64,000 bases of DNA, taken from NCBI GenBank assembly GCA_019637095.1, contig JAHBWG010000007.1, forward strand, positions 62,001 through 126,000. The letters are read 5' to 3'. Below, piece by piece: positions 61,709 to 64,000 of this stretch (within the stretch, counting starts at the first letter, position 1; the number at the start of each line of letters is the position of its first letter). This DNA comes from Sandaracinaceae bacterium. Its GTDB lineage: Bacteria > Myxococcota_A > Polyangia > Polyangiales > Sandaracinaceae. Both the position numbers and the translations under genes were made by a program. The notes beneath the pieces were generated by a model. The model had not been told where the DNA came from and searched no databases. It saw nothing but the letters and a program-made list of their open reading frames with translations.

Positions 61709-62811
61709 CACAAGATCCGGAACGAGTCGAAGAACGCGGCCGTGCGCGCCGCGCCGAGCGAGGCGGCGCCGACGACCTGCAGGACGTAGACGCGGCGCCC
61801 GGTGAGGAAGGCGCGCGCCTCCTCGTCGCGCGGCGGCGCGTAGCCGCGACCGGGGAAGCCAGACGCGTGCAGGTAGGCGCCGGGCGCGCCGAGCGAGAGG
61901 TGCGTCGCGACGCGCTCCAGCGCCCGCTCGGGGGCGGCGCCCGCGAAGCCGAACACCATGACGCGGTAGAGCCCGCCCGGGTGCGGGCTCTCGAAGGCGA
62001 CGGCGTCGACGGTCTCGTCGTCGAGCTCGACGCGCGCGGACCGACGCGCCCCGATCGGGGGGATGACGGCGGCGAAGTCCACGTCGGGGAGGTAGGTCGC
62101 GACCGGCTCCGTCGAGTCGCCGAGCGGCAGCATCGCGTCCTCGCGGTCGAGCGCGATCGACTGCATGAAGTACTCGGCGGAGCGCAGCGCCGCCGGCGTG
62201 GAGTCGACCGCGACCGCCGCGACGTAGAGCCGCTCGCGGCCGATGAACTGGCGCAGCGCGAAGAACCCGCCGTTCGCGACGCGCCCGGTGTCCTCGCGCG
62301 CGTAGAAGCCCGGCATCGCGACGCGCGCCGAGCGGCGGTCGGTCGCCTCGGCCCGCTCGACGATGGTGTCCGCGAGGCGCTGCGCGCGCTCGAGCGGGTC
62401 TCCGACGACGCCGCCCTCCCACTGCACGATGAACACGCCGAAGGTGCCGTGCGGCGCGTCGAGCCGGGCGGTGACCGACTGATAGCGCGCGCCGTCGTCG
62501 TCGATGCCCGCCTCGCCGTTCACGCGCGGGGCGAAGGGCATCTCGCAGGCGAAGCCGGTGTTGGGCGGCGCGACCGCCGCCCAGCCGGACTGCCCCGCCG
62601 GACGGAGCCTCGCGCGATCGTCGCGGCTCTCGTCGACCCGCGGCCCGCTCGCAGGATGGTAGGCGCGGCGCCCGCACGCCGGCCCCGCGACGAGCAGCGC
62701 CGCGACGACGAGGCCCAGCGCACCGATCCACGCGCGCGAGCGCACCGCCGCCGCCGGGCGAGGTGCCCGAGGCGTGGTGTCGACGCATCGACGCTCGAGG
62801 CGGGCGCGCAT
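61708..62811 (-). CDS. hypothetical lipoprotein upstream of serine protease
   Basis: A 367-residue protein with a basic leader, a transmembrane segment and the lipobox AGPACG. The mature part has alternating strands and helices; a GFYAREDTGRVANGGFFALRQF segment and a later FAGAAPERALERVATHL helix resemble nothing I recognise. It overlaps the protease gene (TGATG) and could be its inhibitor, chaperone or substrate. Confidence 0.7.
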   Translation of the reverse strand: MRARLERRCVDTTPRAPRPAAAVRSRAWIGALGLVVAALLVAGPACGRRAYHPASGPRVDESRDDRARLRPAGQSGWAAVAPPNTGFACEMPFAPRVNGEAGIDDDGARYQSVTARLDAPHGTFGVFIVQWEGGVVGDPLERAQRLADTIVERAEATDRRSARVAMPGFYAREDTGRVANGGFFALRQFIGRERLYVAAVAVDSTPAALRSAEYFMQSIALDREDAMLPLGDSTEPVATYLPDVDFAAVIPPIGARRSARVELDDETVDAVAFESPHPGGLYRVMVFGFAGAAPERALERVATHLSLGAPGAYLHASGFPGRGYAPPRDEEARAFLTGRRVYVLQVVGAASLGAARTAAFFDSFRIL

Positions 62812-62852
62812 GCTGGCGAAGTCTCGCCCGTCGCTCTCTTCGCGACAAGCGC

Positions 62853-62886
62853 ACAGACACATGGAACGCACAGACACATGGAACGC
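62853..62886. repeat. two tandem 17-base repeats
   Basis: The unit acagacacatggaacgc occurs twice with no spacer, in the 103-base gap between the divergent starts at 62811 and 62915. It is less G+C-rich than its surroundings and each copy contains an ATG. It could be a regulator site or a simple duplication. Confidence 0.7.
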
Positions 62887-62914
62887 GGAGGGCCGCGCGT
62901 GCGAGGATGGCGAC

Positions 62915-63610
62915 GTGGACCGCCCTCTTCGCGTCGTGATCTTCGGCTCGACCGGCCTCATCGGGCGCGGCGTCCTGCTCGAGGCGCTCGATCATCGGGC
63001 GATCGGCGAGGTGCTCACGGTCGGCCGGCGGCCCTCCGAGGTCGTGCACGAGAAGATCCGGCACCTCGAGCACGAGGACTTCCTCGACTTCACCGCGATC
63101 GCGGGCGAGCTCGCAGACCTCGACGCGTGCTTCTGGTGCCTCGGCATCTCCTCGGCGGGCGTGAGCGAAGCCGAGTACACGAAGATCACGTACGACTACA
63201 CGATGGCGGCGGCGAAGGTGCTGGCCGAGGCGAGCCCCGGGCTCGTGTTCTGCTTCGTCTCGGGCGAAGGCACCGACGAGACGGAGCGTGGCCGCTCGAT
63301 GTGGGCGCGGGTGAAGGGCCGCACCGAGAACGCGGTGAAGCGCGCCTTCGACGACGCGTACCTGTTCCGCCCCGCGTACATCCGGCCGATGCGCGGCGCG
63401 CGGTCCAAGACGACGCTCTATCGCGTGCTCGATCCCCTCCTCGTGGGGCTGAGCCCATTGCTGCGGCCGATGGGCATGGCGACCTCGACGGTCGAGATCG
63501 GCAAGGCGATGATCGCCGCCGTCCTCGGGCTGTCCGACGAGCGGCTCCTCGCGTCCAAGCAGATCAACGCGCTCGCGGCGAAGCTCGACGCGACGCCCCT
63601 CCCTCGGTGA
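62915..63610 (+). CDS. NAD(P)-binding Rossmann-fold protein (atypical SDR/NmrA-like)
   Basis: A 231-residue soluble protein that begins with a dinucleotide-binding motif VVIFGSTGLIGRGV (about residues 6-19). A central FSGEG-type Ser segment (VSGEGTDET) and a KGRTENAVK helix are seen in atypical SDRs of the NmrA/DUF group. Start is GTG 62915, preceded by a GAGG ribosome site; in-frame ATG at 62861 lies inside the 17-base tandem repeat and is less likely. Substrate unknown. Confidence 0.8.
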   Translation: MDRPLRVVIFGSTGLIGRGVLLEALDHRAIGEVLTVGRRPSEVVHEKIRHLEHEDFLDFTAIAGELADLDACFWCLGISSAGVSEAEYTKITYDYTMAAAKVLAEASPGLVFCFVSGEGTDETERGRSMWARVKGRTENAVKRAFDDAYLFRPAYIRPMRGARSKTTLYRVLDPLLVGLSPLLRPMGMATSTVEIGKAMIAAVLGLSDERLLASKQINALAAKLDATPLPR

Positions 63611-63668
63611 ACCGGCGTCGATCCGTGAGGGGTTCCGGCGCATCGCGCGCTCGACTACGCTCGCGCGC

Positions 63669-64000
63669 ATGCGGCGCGCGCACGGCGGATGGAGCGTGAG
63701 GGGGTGGGTGCTCGCGTGCGCCCTCGCCGCCGGCTGCGCGAGCACGCCAGCGCAGGTCGTGATCGGGCCGGCTCGGTACGACGGGCTCGAGCAGCTCTGG
63801 GAGGCGACGGTCGCGACGCTCGCCGCGGCGGGGTACACGCCCGAGGCGAGCGACCCGTACCGCGGGCGCATGCTCCTCCCTTCACGCATGTACGGGAGCC
63901 GGCACCGCTTCACCGTGCAGTGTTACCGCGAGGGGTGGGTCCAGCTCGGCTACGAGGACTCGCGCGACGCACACCAGCCGGCGCTCGCGCGCGAGCACCT
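63669..64000 (+). CDS. lipoprotein, 3' end beyond the window
   Basis: The ATG at 63669 opens a frame that is still open at the window end (110 codons seen). It encodes a signal peptide with the lipobox ALAAGC and a mature part starting STPAQVV, with GRMLLPSRMYGSRHRFTVQCYREGW. No family recognised. It follows the Rossmann-fold gene by 58 bases. Confidence 0.6.
   Translation, partial: MRRAHGGWSVRGWVLACALAAGCASTPAQVVIGPARYDGLEQLWEATVATLAAAGYTPEASDPYRGRMLLPSRMYGSRHRFTVQCYREGWVQLGYEDSRDAHQPALAREH

Overview
The window is about 75% G+C and reads as chromosome of a myxobacterium, probably of the Sandaracinus/Polyangiales type. The signs are PEGA-domain membrane proteins, three Hanks-type Ser/Thr kinases with transmembrane or TPR tails, a Myxococcus cysteine-rich repeat protein, about a dozen probable lipoproteins with Asp/Gly/Ala-rich linkers, frequent GTG/TTG starts, and many 1-4 bp stop/start overlaps (TGATG, ATGA, GTGA) that tie genes into operons. 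No rRNA, tRNA, insertion sequence or CRISPR array was recognised.

Layout: 0.2-2.0 kb is a PGRP-type amidase fused to an RlpA-like double-psi barrel. 2-6.6 kb (minus) holds a cysteine-rich lipoprotein and a TPR/PEGA protein, an array of perfect hairpins, then PrkA kinase coupled to a lipoprotein hydrolase. 6.7-12.8 kb holds a DUF1704 metallopeptidase convergent with coaD-rsmD-PEGA protein, then a zinc-ribbon kinase. 12.9-21.6 kb holds two coupled outer-membrane proteins, a DUF4403 lipoprotein, an HPF-type ribosome factor and a desaturase/CrtC-like pair.

21.7-31.1 kb is the accessory-looking part. An AddB-like nuclease and an AddA-like helicase-nuclease are separated by a HepT/MntA (HEPN-MNT) toxin-antitoxin pair and the N-terminal stub of an AlbA_2/Schlafen ATPase. 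Downstream lie an esterase, a RhuM-family relic with an internal deletion, and a 30-residue membrane mini-ORF.

31.2-45.1 kb holds a polytopic kinase coupled to a GNAT enzyme, several lipoproteins, a chain of three small lipoprotein genes coupled to a LuxR-type regulator, and a minus-strand group (dienelactone hydrolase, esterase, MFS transporter, Uup ABC-F ATPase). 45-52.9 kb holds a lipoprotein, a TPR kinase, an SDR enzyme plus a relic of its C-terminus, a DapA-like enzyme, an AAA_28 P-loop protein and PssA.

53.1-56.0 kb encodes the most unusual gene: one 971-residue frame joining a maleylacetate-reductase-like domain, a carboxylesterase domain and a complete homogentisate-1,2-dioxygenase-like domain. 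The remainder holds lipoproteins, a probably frameshifted repeat protein, an ArsA-like ATPase, a secreted protein with a phospholipase A2 active-site motif, a trypsin-like protease and a Rossmann-fold protein. The last gene runs off the window end.
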